A DNA stretch of 64,000 bases, from contig NZ_LXYO01000034.1 of the NCBI RefSeq assembly GCF_001650915.1, positions 148,922-212,921 on the forward strand, in the 5' to 3' direction. The notes beneath the pieces are model-generated. The model did not search any database, was not told the origin of the DNA, and worked only from the letters and a program-made list of their open reading frames with translations. Below, piece by piece: positions 12,899-21,229 of the stretch (within the stretch, counting starts at the first letter, position 1; each line of letters opens with the position of its first letter). This DNA is from Marinobacter sp. EhC06. Lineage in GTDB: Bacteria; Pseudomonadota; Gammaproteobacteria; Pseudomonadales; Oleiphilaceae. A program made the position numbers and the translations under genes.

Positions 12899-13900
12899 TT
12901 ACCTGGAGTGATCCAGAACAATCTTCCCGGACGATTCACCTTTCAAAAACGCCTTCAACGCCCCATCAAGCTCACCACGCCCAATATCACGAGCGGAAGC
13001 CTCAGTCTTCGGACATGCCCACTCTCCTGAGAATTTCTTCCATACAGCTTCTTTCTCCGCCAGCGGAATCTCAACCGAATCCACACCCAGCAGATTCACG
13101 CCTCGCAGGATAAACGGCAGCACGGTGGTCTGAAGACCTGGACCGGCGACAAGGCCGCAGCAGGAGACGGAGCCACCAGGCTGAATCTGCTTGAGTAGTT
13201 CCGCCAGCGGGCCACCACCCACGGTATCCACGGCGTTGGCAAACGCAGGTTTAACGAGAGGTTTCTTTTCTTCTGCCAGGGTTTCACGACCCACAACTTC
13301 CTTGGCGCCCAGAGCCTTGAGATCGTCCGCGTGGTCGGCCTTACCGCTAATGGCAACGACGTCGAATCCGAGTTTGGCAAGCAGCTCAACCGCAACGGTG
13401 CCAACCGCACCGGAGGCTCCGGAAACGGCGACTTTGCCCTGCTCCGGCTTGGCGCCCATGGTCAGAAGTTTCTGGACACAAAGCCCGGCGGTGAGGCCGG
13501 CGGTGCCATAGATCATGGCGGTGCGGGCATTCCAGCCGGCAGGCATCGGGACGCACCACGCGGCAGGCACGCGGATGTATTCGCCAAAGCCCCCGTCGGT
13601 GTTCATGCCGAGGTCGTAGCCGGTAACGATCACGGGGTTGCCGTTGGACGGTGTGCCCGTGGCAGATTCAACAACTTCACCGGCGGCGTCGATACCCGGT
13701 GTATGGGGGAAAGAACGGGTGACACCCTTGTTGCCGGAGGCTGACAACGCATCCTTGTAATTCAGCGAGGAGTGGCTTACCCGAATCAGGACCTCGCCAT
13801 CGGGCAGGTCCCCGGTGCTCAGGGTTTTCTCGGCGCCGACATATTCACCGTTCTGCTCTTCAACACGCCAGGCTTTGAATTCGGTATTGGTTGTCATCAT
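12899..13900 (-). CDS. acuI: AcuI/YhdH family NADPH-dependent acryloyl-CoA reductase
   Basis: A 333-residue medium-chain dehydrogenase/reductase of the YhdH/AcuI branch, which reduces acryloyl-CoA to propionyl-CoA with NADPH and so detoxifies acrylate-derived intermediates. The family opening FKAWRVEEQNGEYVGAEKTL, HSSLNYKDALSASGNKGVTR, and a Rossmann segment VAVSGASGAVGTVAVELLAKLG (about residues 155-175) are seen. No zinc-ligand set is present, as expected for this branch. Two adjacent ATG codons could serve as start; GGGGA lies about six bases before the second. It lies 20 bases downstream from the start of... sohB is upstream-facing at 13921, same strand. Confidence 0.9.
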   Translation of the reverse strand: MMTTNTEFKAWRVEEQNGEYVGAEKTLSTGDLPDGEVLIRVSHSSLNYKDALSASGNKGVTRSFPHTPGIDAAGEVVESATGTPSNGNPVIVTGYDLGMNTDGGFGEYIRVPAAWCVPMPAGWNARTAMIYGTAGLTAGLCVQKLLTMGAKPEQGKVAVSGASGAVGTVAVELLAKLGFDVVAISGKADHADDLKALGAKEVVGRETLAEEKKPLVKPAFANAVDTVGGGPLAELLKQIQPGGSVSCCGLVAGPGLQTTVLPFILRGVNLLGVDSVEIPLAEKEAVWKKFSGEWACPKTEASARDIGRGELDGALKAFLKGESSGKIVLDHSR

Positions 13901-13920
13901 TGTTCCCCGTTTTCAGTGGT

Positions 13921-14982
13921 CTACTGGAACTTCTGGTTGCGGAAGGCACCCAGCACTTTCCAGACGGTGTGTTCAAGCGCTGCACTGGTCGCCAATCCGA
14001 GCTTTTCCGGAAGGGTGCGTTTGCGCTGGTATGCCACTGAGACTACGTCTGCGCGGTCGCAGGCTTCAATGAGATATTCGTCGGAGGTCTTGATCTCATC
14101 GATCAATTTTACCTCCAGCGCCCGCTTGCCAAACCAGATATCGCCATTGGCAACCGCGGCTATGTCCAGATCCGGGCGTCGTTCGCTCACATACTCTTTA
14201 AAGAGTCCGTGGGTGTCTTCCAGATCTTCCAGGAATTTCTGACGCCCTTTGTCGGTGTTTTCACCGAAAATGGTCATGGTGCGTTTGTGCTCGCCGGCTG
14301 TCAGCACTTCAAAGTCCACGTCGTTCTTTTTGAGAAAACGGTGGAAATTCGGGAGCTGGGCAACCACGCCAATAGACCCCAGAATGGCAAACGGCGAGGC
14401 AACAATCCGGTCGGCAACACAGGCCATCATGTAACCACCGCTGGCCGCGACCTTGTCGACACAGGCAGTAAGGCGAACACCCTTGCTGCGAATGCGATCC
14501 AGCTGGGCGGCAGCAAGACCATAGGAGTGAACCAGTCCTCCGCCGCTTTCCAGACGAATAACCACTTCGTCTTTGTCCGGATCAACGATACTCAATACCG
14601 CGGTAATGGCACGGCGAAGCGGATCTGTATCACTGGCTTTGATATCACCGTCAAAATCGAGGACGTAAACACGACCACGACTGTCGTCCTGCCCACCGGT
14701 ATCCTTTTTCGCCTTGGCCGCTTTCTTCTCGGCCTTCTGCTCTTTCTTCCGGGCCTTCTGGAACGCCTTGCGTTGCTGATCAGACATCAGCCTGGACTGA
14801 ATCGTTTCGCGAAGTTTTTCGTATTTCTCGTTGAGCTTCCGGATCTTGAGCTCTCCCTCGCCCTCATGATCGCCCCGATCCTTCTGGGCGGCAGACATGA
14901 TGACAGAGATCACCACCAGGGCCGCCACCACGAAAGTAACGATCTTGGCTAAAAACAAACCGTATTCTGTCAGGAACTCCAA
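13921..14982 (-). CDS. sohB: Inner-membrane signal-peptide-peptidase-like protease SohB
   Basis: A 353-residue S49-family serine protease. An N-terminal membrane segment (about residues 8-30) is followed by a charged Lys-rich linker (40-100) and the ClpP-fold protease domain. The catalytic dyad is visible: Ser181 in AASGGYMMAC and Lys233 in GEHKRTMTIFGENTD. This order and length are those of SohB rather than the longer SppA. It ends 20 bases before acuI begins on the same strand, so both may be co-transcribed. The next gene upstream (SCP2) is divergent. Confidence 0.93.
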   Translation of the reverse strand: MEFLTEYGLFLAKIVTFVVAALVVISVIMSAAQKDRGDHEGEGELKIRKLNEKYEKLRETIQSRLMSDQQRKAFQKARKKEQKAEKKAAKAKKDTGGQDDSRGRVYVLDFDGDIKASDTDPLRRAITAVLSIVDPDKDEVVIRLESGGGLVHSYGLAAAQLDRIRSKGVRLTACVDKVAASGGYMMACVADRIVASPFAILGSIGVVAQLPNFHRFLKKNDVDFEVLTAGEHKRTMTIFGENTDKGRQKFLEDLEDTHGLFKEYVSERRPDLDIAAVANGDIWFGKRALEVKLIDEIKTSDEYLIEACDRADVVSVAYQRKRTLPEKLGLATSAALEHTVWKVLGAFRNQKFQ

Positions 14983-15080
14983 AGTGCTTCTCCAACTGGA
15001 TGTACAAAGGCAAGAGTGTAACTTACCGAATTTATGGTGATAAGGAGAGCAAAAAAATTAAAACAAGCGTTCGATCGATC

Positions 15081-15109
15081 TTGACAGAGCCGACCACTAA
15101 CCATAAAGT
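15081..15109 (+). promoter_or_regulatory. Sigma-70 promoter for the SCP2 gene
   Basis: A perfect TTGACA (15081-15086) is followed after 17 bases by TAAAGT (15104-15109). The predicted start is about 100 bases before the start codon at 15214. The rest of the 231-base interval between sohB and this gene holds no convincing gene. Confidence 0.55.
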
Positions 15110-15213
15110 CGGATTGCGAGGTCGGCTCCACCCGGGCACCCGATCAGGCTCGTGCAGCCAGGGACATCAAGCCGTCGTGATCATGACTAGACAACCATCA
15201 AAAGGGTAAAACA

Positions 15214-15528
15214 ATGTCTGTAGCTCAGGTATTTGAACAACTCGAACAGAATTTCAACGCAGACGCAGCTCAAGGCCTGGACCTGGTATTCCAGTTCGAC
15301 ATCGAAGACGACAAGACCTATCACCTCGTCATTAATGACGGCACCTGCAAGATGCACGAAGGCGCTCATGACGATCCTTCCGTTACCCTGATCATGAACT
15401 CCGAAACCCTGCAGGGCATCGTTTCCGGCGAGACTGACGGCATGCAGGCATTCATGGCGGGTCAGCTGCGTGCTGAAGGCGATATGATGCTGGCAACCAA
15501 GCTGGGCGAACTGTTCAAGATGGGCTGA
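15214..15528 (+). CDS. SCP2 sterol-binding domain protein
   Basis: A 104-residue single-domain SCP2 (sterol carrier protein 2) fold protein, probably binding lipid or acyl ligands in the cytoplasm. The pattern LDLVFQFDIEDDKTYHLVINDG, DDPSVTLIMNSETLQGIVSGE and FMAGQLRAEGDMMLATKLGELF is characteristic. The physiological ligand is unknown. The ATG is preceded by a weak ribosome site (AAAGGG, about nine bases upstream). It is monocistronic, with its own promoter and a strong terminator. Confidence 0.9.
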   Translation: MSVAQVFEQLEQNFNADAAQGLDLVFQFDIEDDKTYHLVINDGTCKMHEGAHDDPSVTLIMNSETLQGIVSGETDGMQAFMAGQLRAEGDMMLATKLGELFKMG

Positions 15529-15551
15529 TTGCCCCCGGCAAGCGCTGCTAG

Positions 15552-15580
15552 AAAACCTGCGTTTCGACGCAGGTTTTTTT
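15552..15580. terminator. Bidirectional Rho-independent terminator
   Basis: AAAACCTGCGT pairs with ACGCAGGTTTT around a TTCG tetraloop, with a T run to 15580 on the plus strand and an A run before the stem. It can therefore end both the SCP2 transcript and the convergent transcript ending at 15594. Confidence 0.92.
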
Positions 15581-15593
15581 GTACCCCATATTC

Positions 15594-16241
15594 CTACTGA
15601 TTCCAGAACTGGACGGCCGCCCTCGCCTGCTCATTAACCGGGACAGCGACCAGGCCCGACGAAGAAAGTTTTACCTCGAAAACAGCCCCATCCCGCATCG
15701 GCATGAAGGTCATGTTCCCGTCCACAGCCTCCACAAACGGCAAGTTGAACTGCTGATCCCACTGCCAGAGATCCGGCCAGATGCCCTCGGCAAGTCCGAT
15801 CACAGTTCTTGGAGCAGATCGCTCCTGCTCGAGGGAAGTGTAACGCCCGCTCAATTGTTCCAACCGATAGCCCGGTGCAATATCAAGCCATCGGAAAGGT
15901 CCCGAAAACCGGATAATCCGGGCGTCGATCTGCCACTGATCCCCCTGAAGTGTTCTTACCGCGGCTATCTCACCCTGACTCTGGAGCGTGACCTGCCAGA
16001 TCTGCTCAGCCTGTCGCTGCGTGGAAATGGTTGCAACGGTCTGCATGCCGACCAACGACCGGTAGCTTGTGAGATTTGCCGCAACAACGAGGGCATAAAG
16101 CCCGGCGAGAATGACGCCAAATACCGCCATTCCTTTCAGCCAGGCCAGCAACCAACGGGGGTGTCTGAAAAACAGCAGGCCCGCGATCACCATTACCGCG
16201 CCTGCAGCGGCCAGTACAATGGTGGCGAGCGTATGGGACAT
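15594..16241 (-). CDS. Hypothetical membrane protein downstream of fimL
   Basis: A 215-residue protein with two N-terminal membrane segments (about residues 5-25 and 34-56), then a roughly 155-residue domain with beta-rich, amphipathic sequence (IWQVTLQSQGEIAAVRTLQGDQWQIDARIIRF). I do not recognise a functional family; similar proteins in Pseudomonas are sometimes labelled multidrug or cation efflux without evidence. It starts four bases after fimL stops, so it is almost certainly co-transcribed with it and may work with it. Confidence 0.75.
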   Translation of the reverse strand: MSHTLATIVLAAAGAVMVIAGLLFFRHPRWLLAWLKGMAVFGVILAGLYALVVAANLTSYRSLVGMQTVATISTQRQAEQIWQVTLQSQGEIAAVRTLQGDQWQIDARIIRFSGPFRWLDIAPGYRLEQLSGRYTSLEQERSAPRTVIGLAEGIWPDLWQWDQQFNLPFVEAVDGNMTFMPMRDGAVFEVKLSSSGLVAVPVNEQARAAVQFWNQ

Positions 16242-16245
16242 GAAA

Positions 16246-17952
16246 CTACAAACCTACATCGTCCAGCGACGATTCGGCCAGCTTCAGCAGGTCAACGTTG
16301 CGGTCTTCGCTCTTGCCGATGCTCTCGATGTAGTATTCCAGCGAGGTCAGCGCGTCGGCAAGTGCCTCAAGGACCTGAGCCGCCGGGGCTTCCTTGGCAT
16401 CCAGCAAACGCTCCTGAATAGAAGCTGCCACACGTTCAAGAACCCCAGCAGCCCCAGGGTCATTGACCATCTGCAGGCCACCCCAGATGCTGTGCAAGGT
16501 TGCAGGCAGGTTGGCCAGATGGAGTTTGTCGTAGTCGGATTCAATAAAGGCAGTAATCGCGCGCTTTGCGAGGGTCAGCGCTCCACGAGCCTCATCGGCA
16601 ACCACATACAGCGCCTCTCGAAGATACACAGACTCTTCACGCTTGCGCTCGCCTCCGGCCAGTGCGTCAGTTTCCGAGGTAATGCCCCGGGTCACGATCT
16701 GCATCACGGCATCTTCAATGCCAAGCACGGAGTCAGCCAGACGGTATAGCTCATCATCACCGGGCAGCCGGGACTCTTCTTCCCAGCCGCGCAATTTACT
16801 CGCCTCTTCCCGCGAAATGCCCGCCAGCTTGTTCAGGTCCAGCATGACCAGCGTGTTGGCCAACCGCTCGAGGGCGTCAGCAATGGAAGACAATTCTGCC
16901 AGATCGGGCTCAATACCACGCTCGATAATGTCCAGTTTGTCTTTCAACTGGTTCAATTCATCCTGCAAGGCTTCTGACAGGGACTTGAGAACATCGCTGC
17001 CGGGGCCATACAACCTGCGCGCATGGGCCTCAAGCATGGAATCCGGGAAATCGGCCGGGGCGAGATGATAAGCGGAGAGCACCTGGGAAACTTCAGGGTT
17101 AGCGGAGCCACTGCGGTACAGCAGGTAGACCAGGTCCCGGATCAGCGAATCCGGCGCGTCTTTGCCAGTGGCGACCTTCCCGACGTAAACCACTTCCCGG
17201 GCGTATTTCTCAATCCGCATGAACATGCGCTTGCGAGCCTTGGTAAATACCATCGCCCGATCAAGCATGGTGTCCGCAACGATGCCAACGAGACACCACA
17301 TCTGCCCCATAGGTGCACCCTGACACAGGCGCGCAAGACCCCGGGAAGCCCGCCCGATCAGCTTCTTGTTCACGACGTCGTTGCGGTCGCGCAGAATACC
17401 GAGAAGCGCCACCTGGAAGGTCAGGCGCATGCGCCGGGCCATGATCTCGTAATCAGCCTCATTGCCTTCAAACGGCTGCAAAGTCAGGCCGGCACAGAAA
17501 TCGGGACGCTCCTTGACGTCGACATCAAAGAAACAGGACTCGGGATAGGGCTTCTCCCGTCGGGCCTCCCGAAGATCATTGATCACAGGAAGCAGCAATT
17601 CGGGATGATCTTCCCTTTGCTGGTGGTAATACTCTACATAGCGACGAAGAATAAACAGTGCGCTATTAAGTGTGGTCAAGAGGATGTTTTTGTCGTCGTT
17701 CGCGCCAACAGGTACATCGTTGGCCATGGTGACTGCTTCCTGGCACAGCAGGGTGCCGCCACGAAGCTCCACCAAAATAAAGATGCCCCGCAACTGATTG
17801 ATGAAATCAACACAGTTCTGGAGATCCTCACCCCTTTCGCGGTTTTCCTGAAAGCGTTCAAGGCTGGATTCTGCCTGCTTGATCGTCTGTTCTATTTCAC
17901 TTTTGACCAGATCAAACGACTGCGATTTCGTCGCGAGAGACGACTGAACCAT
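16246..17952 (-). CDS. fimL: FimL-like regulator of type IV pili and cAMP signalling
   Basis: A 568-residue, largely helical protein resembling the N-terminal region of the chemosensory kinase ChpA, as P. aeruginosa FimL does. FimL promotes twitching motility and cAMP synthesis with FimV and PilG. Features are the opening FDLVKSEIEQTIKQAESSLERF, ELRGGTLLCQEAVTMANDVP near residue 65, and helical Hpt-like repeats in which I see no phosphorylatable His in an HTLKG-type motif, consistent with a non-kinase scaffold. The call also uses its position beside dnaQ, as I recall for P. aeruginosa. It overlaps nothing and leads a two-gene unit. A 331-residue antisense frame is a shadow. Confidence 0.75.
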   Translation of the reverse strand: MVQSSLATKSQSFDLVKSEIEQTIKQAESSLERFQENRERGEDLQNCVDFINQLRGIFILVELRGGTLLCQEAVTMANDVPVGANDDKNILLTTLNSALFILRRYVEYYHQQREDHPELLLPVINDLREARREKPYPESCFFDVDVKERPDFCAGLTLQPFEGNEADYEIMARRMRLTFQVALLGILRDRNDVVNKKLIGRASRGLARLCQGAPMGQMWCLVGIVADTMLDRAMVFTKARKRMFMRIEKYAREVVYVGKVATGKDAPDSLIRDLVYLLYRSGSANPEVSQVLSAYHLAPADFPDSMLEAHARRLYGPGSDVLKSLSEALQDELNQLKDKLDIIERGIEPDLAELSSIADALERLANTLVMLDLNKLAGISREEASKLRGWEEESRLPGDDELYRLADSVLGIEDAVMQIVTRGITSETDALAGGERKREESVYLREALYVVADEARGALTLAKRAITAFIESDYDKLHLANLPATLHSIWGGLQMVNDPGAAGVLERVAASIQERLLDAKEAPAAQVLEALADALTSLEYYIESIGKSEDRNVDLLKLAESSLDDVGL

Positions 17953-18170
17953 AAACGCTTCCCGTTAATGTTGCGGAGACTACCGCATCCTCTTTGGTGG
18001 TCACTGGTCCGGCAATAGCGGACCAGGCCTTTTTGTTCTGGGCCGGTTAACCCCTTTTCCGGCCAAAGCCAGTTCGCAAAAAACTGGCGAACTTATCATT
18101 ACTTATAACATAAAACTCAAGTACCTCAAGAAAGGCGGAATGTAACATTTGGTACAGACCGACCCAGTTC

Positions 18171-18881
18171 TCATTCTGCGCTCTGGAGTTTGCCCCATAC
18201 GGTTTCGCCGGCCTGTTTTTCGAGCAGCGACATGAACTCCTCATGGGCTTCATTTTCTGAACTGGAGGCGCGAACCACCGAGAGTGGCGCCCTGTCCGCG
18301 GGCAGCCTTCTGATGCCGCCGTTGCCGCCACCGTTTTCGGATCCCGCATCCAGTGACAACGCGGTCTGTCCACCGGTGAGCAGCAGGTAAACGTCGGCCA
18401 GGATCTCCGCGTCCAGCAAAGCGCCGTGGAGGTCACGGTTGCTGTTGTCCACGCCGTAGCGTTTACAGAGAGCATCCAGGTTGTTTTTCTGGCCGGGGTG
18501 ACGGGCCCGGGCGATGGCAAGAGAATCGACAATTGAGCAATGCTCAGCGGTTTTGCGCACCGGTTTCAGCCGGGCGAATTCTGAATCCATAAAGCCGACG
18601 TCGAAGGCGGCGTTATGGATAACCAGTTCGGCCCCCTTAATAAATTCGAAGAACTCGTCGGCAATCTCGGCAAAACGGGGCTTATCCGCCAGGAACTCGT
18701 TGGTGATGCCGTGAACGGTTATTGCTTCGGCCTCGACCTCACGGTCCGGATTAATGTAAACGTGATAGTTGCGTCCGGTGAGCTGGCGCTCCATCAGTTC
18801 AACGCAGCCGATCTCGATGATCCGATGACCTTCGGCGGGATCGATACCCGTGGTCTCTGTATCCAGTACGATCTGTCTCAT
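18171..18881 (-). CDS. dnaQ: DNA polymerase III epsilon subunit, 3'-5' proofreading exonuclease
   Basis: A 236-residue DnaQ. Exo I is visible as MRQIVLDTETTGIDP (metal ligands Asp7 and Glu9), exo II as IHNAAFDVGFMDSEF, and exo III as HGALLDAEILADVYLLL. The tail contains the polymerase-binding region. I chose the start at 18881 because MRQIVLDTETTG is the family N-terminus and AGGA lies upstream. A frame extending a further 22 codons would run into rnhA. It follows rnhA after 22 bases on the same strand. A weak stem lies in the 218-base gap before fimL. Confidence 0.95.
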   Translation of the reverse strand: MRQIVLDTETTGIDPAEGHRIIEIGCVELMERQLTGRNYHVYINPDREVEAEAITVHGITNEFLADKPRFAEIADEFFEFIKGAELVIHNAAFDVGFMDSEFARLKPVRKTAEHCSIVDSLAIARARHPGQKNNLDALCKRYGVDNSNRDLHGALLDAEILADVYLLLTGGQTALSLDAGSENGGGNGGIRRLPADRAPLSVVRASSSENEAHEEFMSLLEKQAGETVWGKLQSAE

Positions 18882-18903
18882 TACCTGTCCTGGTTGTCTG
18901 CTT

Positions 18904-19347
18904 TTATGCGTTGGAAAGCTCTTCGACACCGCGGTTGGCGAGCTCATCCGCCAACTCGTTGTCGGGAACCCCGGAGTGCCCCTTTACCCAATGCCAGTTG
19001 ACCTTGTGGCGGGCGACTTCCGTATCCAGCTCGCGCCAGAGATCTTCGTTCTTGACTGGTTTTTTCGCAGAGGTTTTCCAGCCATTGCGCTTCCAGCCAG
19101 CCATCCATTCAGTGATACCTTTACGCACGTACTGCGAGTCAGTAAACAGCTCCACTTCGCAGGGGCGCTTAAGAGCCTCTAGCCCCCGGATGGCCGCCAT
19201 GAGCTCCATGCGATTATTGGTAGTGTTGGCTTCGCCGCCGTGCAGGGTTTTACGGTTATCGCCGTAGCGCAAAACCACACCCCAGCCGCCCGGGCCCGGG
19301 TTGCCCTTACAGGCGCCATCTGTATACAGGATTACCTTGCCGGCCAT
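18904..19347 (-). CDS. rnhA: Ribonuclease HI
   Basis: A 147-residue RNase HI, which cuts RNA in RNA-DNA hybrids. The catalytic acidic residues occur in [14 protein letters not shown] (first Asp), [15 protein letters not shown] (Glu), [12 protein letters not shown] (Asp), and the C-terminal [14 protein letters not shown] (His loop and last Asp). It is immediately upstream of dnaQ in the same orientation, an arrangement common in gammaproteobacteria. The methyltransferase gene precedes it by 28 bases. Confidence 0.97.
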   Translation of the reverse strand: MAGKVILYTDGACKGNPGPGGWGVVLRYGDNRKTLHGGEANTTNNRMELMAAIRGLEALKRPCEVELFTDSQYVRKGITEWMAGWKRNGWKTSAKKPVKNEDLWRELDTEVARHKVNWHWVKGHSGVPDNELADELANRGVEELSNA

Positions 19348-19375
19348 TCAGTCTCCTGGTTCGGTTATCAATAAT

Positions 19376-20173
19376 TCACTTTAACTTGTGTGGGGGCGTG
19401 CCATTCCGGTTGCAGCTGCGGGAGGCGCCAACAGTGCCAGTCCCCGGCAGGGCAATAACCTTGCTTTGTCGCCAGACAGGCCGTCTCGGCAGCCGTGCAT
19501 GCACGCGTTTTTTGGCAAGGATACAGTAATAGGCGCCTACTGGCAGGAGCCGATTTCCGGACAGACGGTTGTCAATCCGGCTGACAGGTTTGCGGCCGGC
19601 GCGTTGCAGCGGGGTTCTGAAAAACCGGGTAACGGACGCCTCGACATTGAACCCCAGCAGGTGAAGCCAGTCTTCCATCCGCCCGCGCAACAGAAAACGA
19701 CCGCCCCAGGGGCCTTCGCTGCTCCTGGTGATCAACTTGCGAGCGCCCCAGAGGCTGAGCGGGTTAAAACCAAACAAGGCCATGGTGCCCTCCCCCCTGA
19801 GTACTCGCGCAGCCTCCCGGATCACCTGGTGCGGGTAAGGTGAGAAATCGGCAGTATGGTGCAATACCACGAGATCCATGGAGTCACCGGGAAAGGCCAG
19901 TTCGTCGGCATCGCAGATGGCCACTCCGTCGGGTATGTGGGGATACCAGCGGGGCGCTGTCATGATTTTCTGGGAAAAATCCGTGCCCGTGGCCAGTGGT
20001 AACCGATGGCTTATGCCCACCTGTAACTGCCTGGCACCTGTCAGACGCTGGAGCTCGGCGTCAACAAAGCGCCTTTGATCCGCCAGCAGTGCCCGGCCCA
20101 GTGGGGTCTGGAACCAGCGCTCAAAGCTCTCATGTCTGGCGGAATAATCAACTGCGTCGGATTCACTCACCAA
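19376..20173 (-). CDS. SAM-dependent methyltransferase, class I, unknown substrate
   Basis: A 265-residue methyltransferase-like protein. The middle fits the class I fold: ICDADELAFPGDSMDLVVLHHTADFSPYPH (motifs II-IV), REAARVLRGEGTMALFGFNP (motif V) and LWGARKLI. The usual glycine-rich motif I is degenerate (LQVGISHRLPL), so S-adenosylmethionine binding is inferred rather than seen. The last 35 residues are basic and probably disordered. It is divergent from gloB and upstream of rnhA-dnaQ. The same neighbour set is known in Pseudomonas. Confidence 0.8.
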   Translation of the reverse strand: MVSESDAVDYSARHESFERWFQTPLGRALLADQRRFVDAELQRLTGARQLQVGISHRLPLATGTDFSQKIMTAPRWYPHIPDGVAICDADELAFPGDSMDLVVLHHTADFSPYPHQVIREAARVLRGEGTMALFGFNPLSLWGARKLITRSSEGPWGGRFLLRGRMEDWLHLLGFNVEASVTRFFRTPLQRAGRKPVSRIDNRLSGNRLLPVGAYYCILAKKRVHARLPRRPVWRQSKVIALPGTGTVGASRSCNRNGTPPHKLK

Positions 20174-20203
20174 TGCGCCACTCCCGGAAGCCCGAACCTG
20201 TGG

Positions 20204-20232
20204 TTGGGGCCTTGTATTTAATGCTCTATCAT
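20204..20232 (+). promoter_or_regulatory. Possible promoter for gloB
   Basis: TTGGGG (20204-20209) and TATCAT (20227-20232) are separated by 17 bases, within the 93-base divergent interval. The -10 is good and the -35 weak. Confidence 0.35.
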
Positions 20233-20266
20233 ATCAGTCACATTCGATACGCACATGTGGGGCCCT

Positions 20267-21061
20267 ATGCTGACCATTTCTGCCATACCCGCCTTCAGTG
20301 ACAACTATATCTGGTGCCTTTCCGACGCTTCCAGCGGCAAAGCGCTGATCGTCGATCCCGGCCAGGCCCAGCCGGTTCTCGAACACCTGGCCGAAAACAG
20401 CCTGACACTCGATACCATCCTGGTGACCCATCATCACCCCGATCATGTTGGGGGTGTCAAAGAACTGGTTTCCCGTTTTCCGGATTGCCGTGTAACCGGT
20501 CCCGCTGATTCCCCCTTCAAGGGTAGCACCAACCTGGTTCACCCGGGCGATGAGGTGATCTGGGAAGACATCACCTTCCAGGTTCTCGGCGTGCCCGGCC
20601 ATACCCTGGACCATATTGCCTATTTCACGGATGTCGAGGTAAATGGCCGGCCAGTCCTGTTCTGCGGCGACACCCTGTTTGTTTGTGGTTGCGGCCGCCT
20701 GTTCGAGGGTTCTCCGGAACAGATGCGCCAATCTCTTCAGACCCTGAGGGCCCTGCCGGGCAAAACCGCCGTTTATTGCGCCCACGAATACACCCTCGCG
20801 AATCTCCGTTTCGCCCGCAACTGGCTTCCGAATGATGAAGGGCTACGGGATTTCGAGCAGCAGTGTCAGAACGCCCGCAATGAAGGAAGGCCGACTGTTC
20901 CTTCCATACTTGAAGACGAGAAACGGCTGAATCCCTTCCTCCGCTGGGACGATCCGGCTGTGATGGACTCCGCCCGTGCCTATTGCGCCAGCCACGGCTT
21001 GCCGGCAGATTCCGAGAACGCCATCTTTGCGGCTATCCGCCACGGCAAGGATAACTTCTGA
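20267..21061 (+). CDS. gloB: Hydroxyacylglutathione hydrolase (glyoxalase II)
   Basis: Glyoxalase II hydrolyses S-lactoylglutathione to lactate and glutathione, completing methylglyoxal detoxification. The 264-residue protein begins [18 protein letters not shown], the standard family N-terminus, which fixes the start at 20267 rather than the ATG four codons upstream. Metal ligands lie in [37 protein letters not shown] and [14 protein letters not shown]. It sits divergent from the methyltransferase and 168 bases before mltD. Confidence 0.96.
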   Translation: MLTISAIPAFSDNYIWCLSDASSGKALIVDPGQAQPVLEHLAENSLTLDTILVTHHHPDHVGGVKELVSRFPDCRVTGPADSPFKGSTNLVHPGDEVIWEDITFQVLGVPGHTLDHIAYFTDVEVNGRPVLFCGDTLFVCGCGRLFEGSPEQMRQSLQTLRALPGKTAVYCAHEYTLANLRFARNWLPNDEGLRDFEQQCQNARNEGRPTVPSILEDEKRLNPFLRWDDPAVMDSARAYCASHGLPADSENAIFAAIRHGKDNF

Positions 21062-21114
21062 CGCCCGGCGATACGCACTTAACAATTCCTCTCACAGCCG
21101 TAACGAGAGGTTCC

Positions 21115-21144
21115 TTGACCCTTTGAAAAGCGGTCCCATAGAAT
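21115..21144 (+). promoter_or_regulatory. Sigma-70 promoter for mltD
   Basis: TTGACC (21115-21120) and TAGAAT (21139-21144) are separated by 18 bases, each matching consensus at five positions. The predicted start is about 80 bases before the mltD start codon. Confidence 0.5.
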
Positions 21145-21229
21145 CGTTTCAACTTTGTGAACGTAAACTGTTAAATATGCCGGGCTTTCCGATTCTGAGT
21201 CCGGCCTCAACCTGAAACCGGATGTCTAT

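Noticed and set aside
12616..12939. 107-residue minus-strand frame across element A
   Set aside because: Entirely made of the palindromic repeat and REP copy 1 plus the end of acuI in another frame.
17023..18018. 331-residue plus-strand frame over fimL
   Set aside because: Antisense to fimL and running into its upstream region; no ribosome site.
18060..18125. Stem AGTTCGC/GCGAACT between dnaQ and fimL as a terminator
   Set aside because: Seven-base stem with a nine-base loop and no T tract in either direction.
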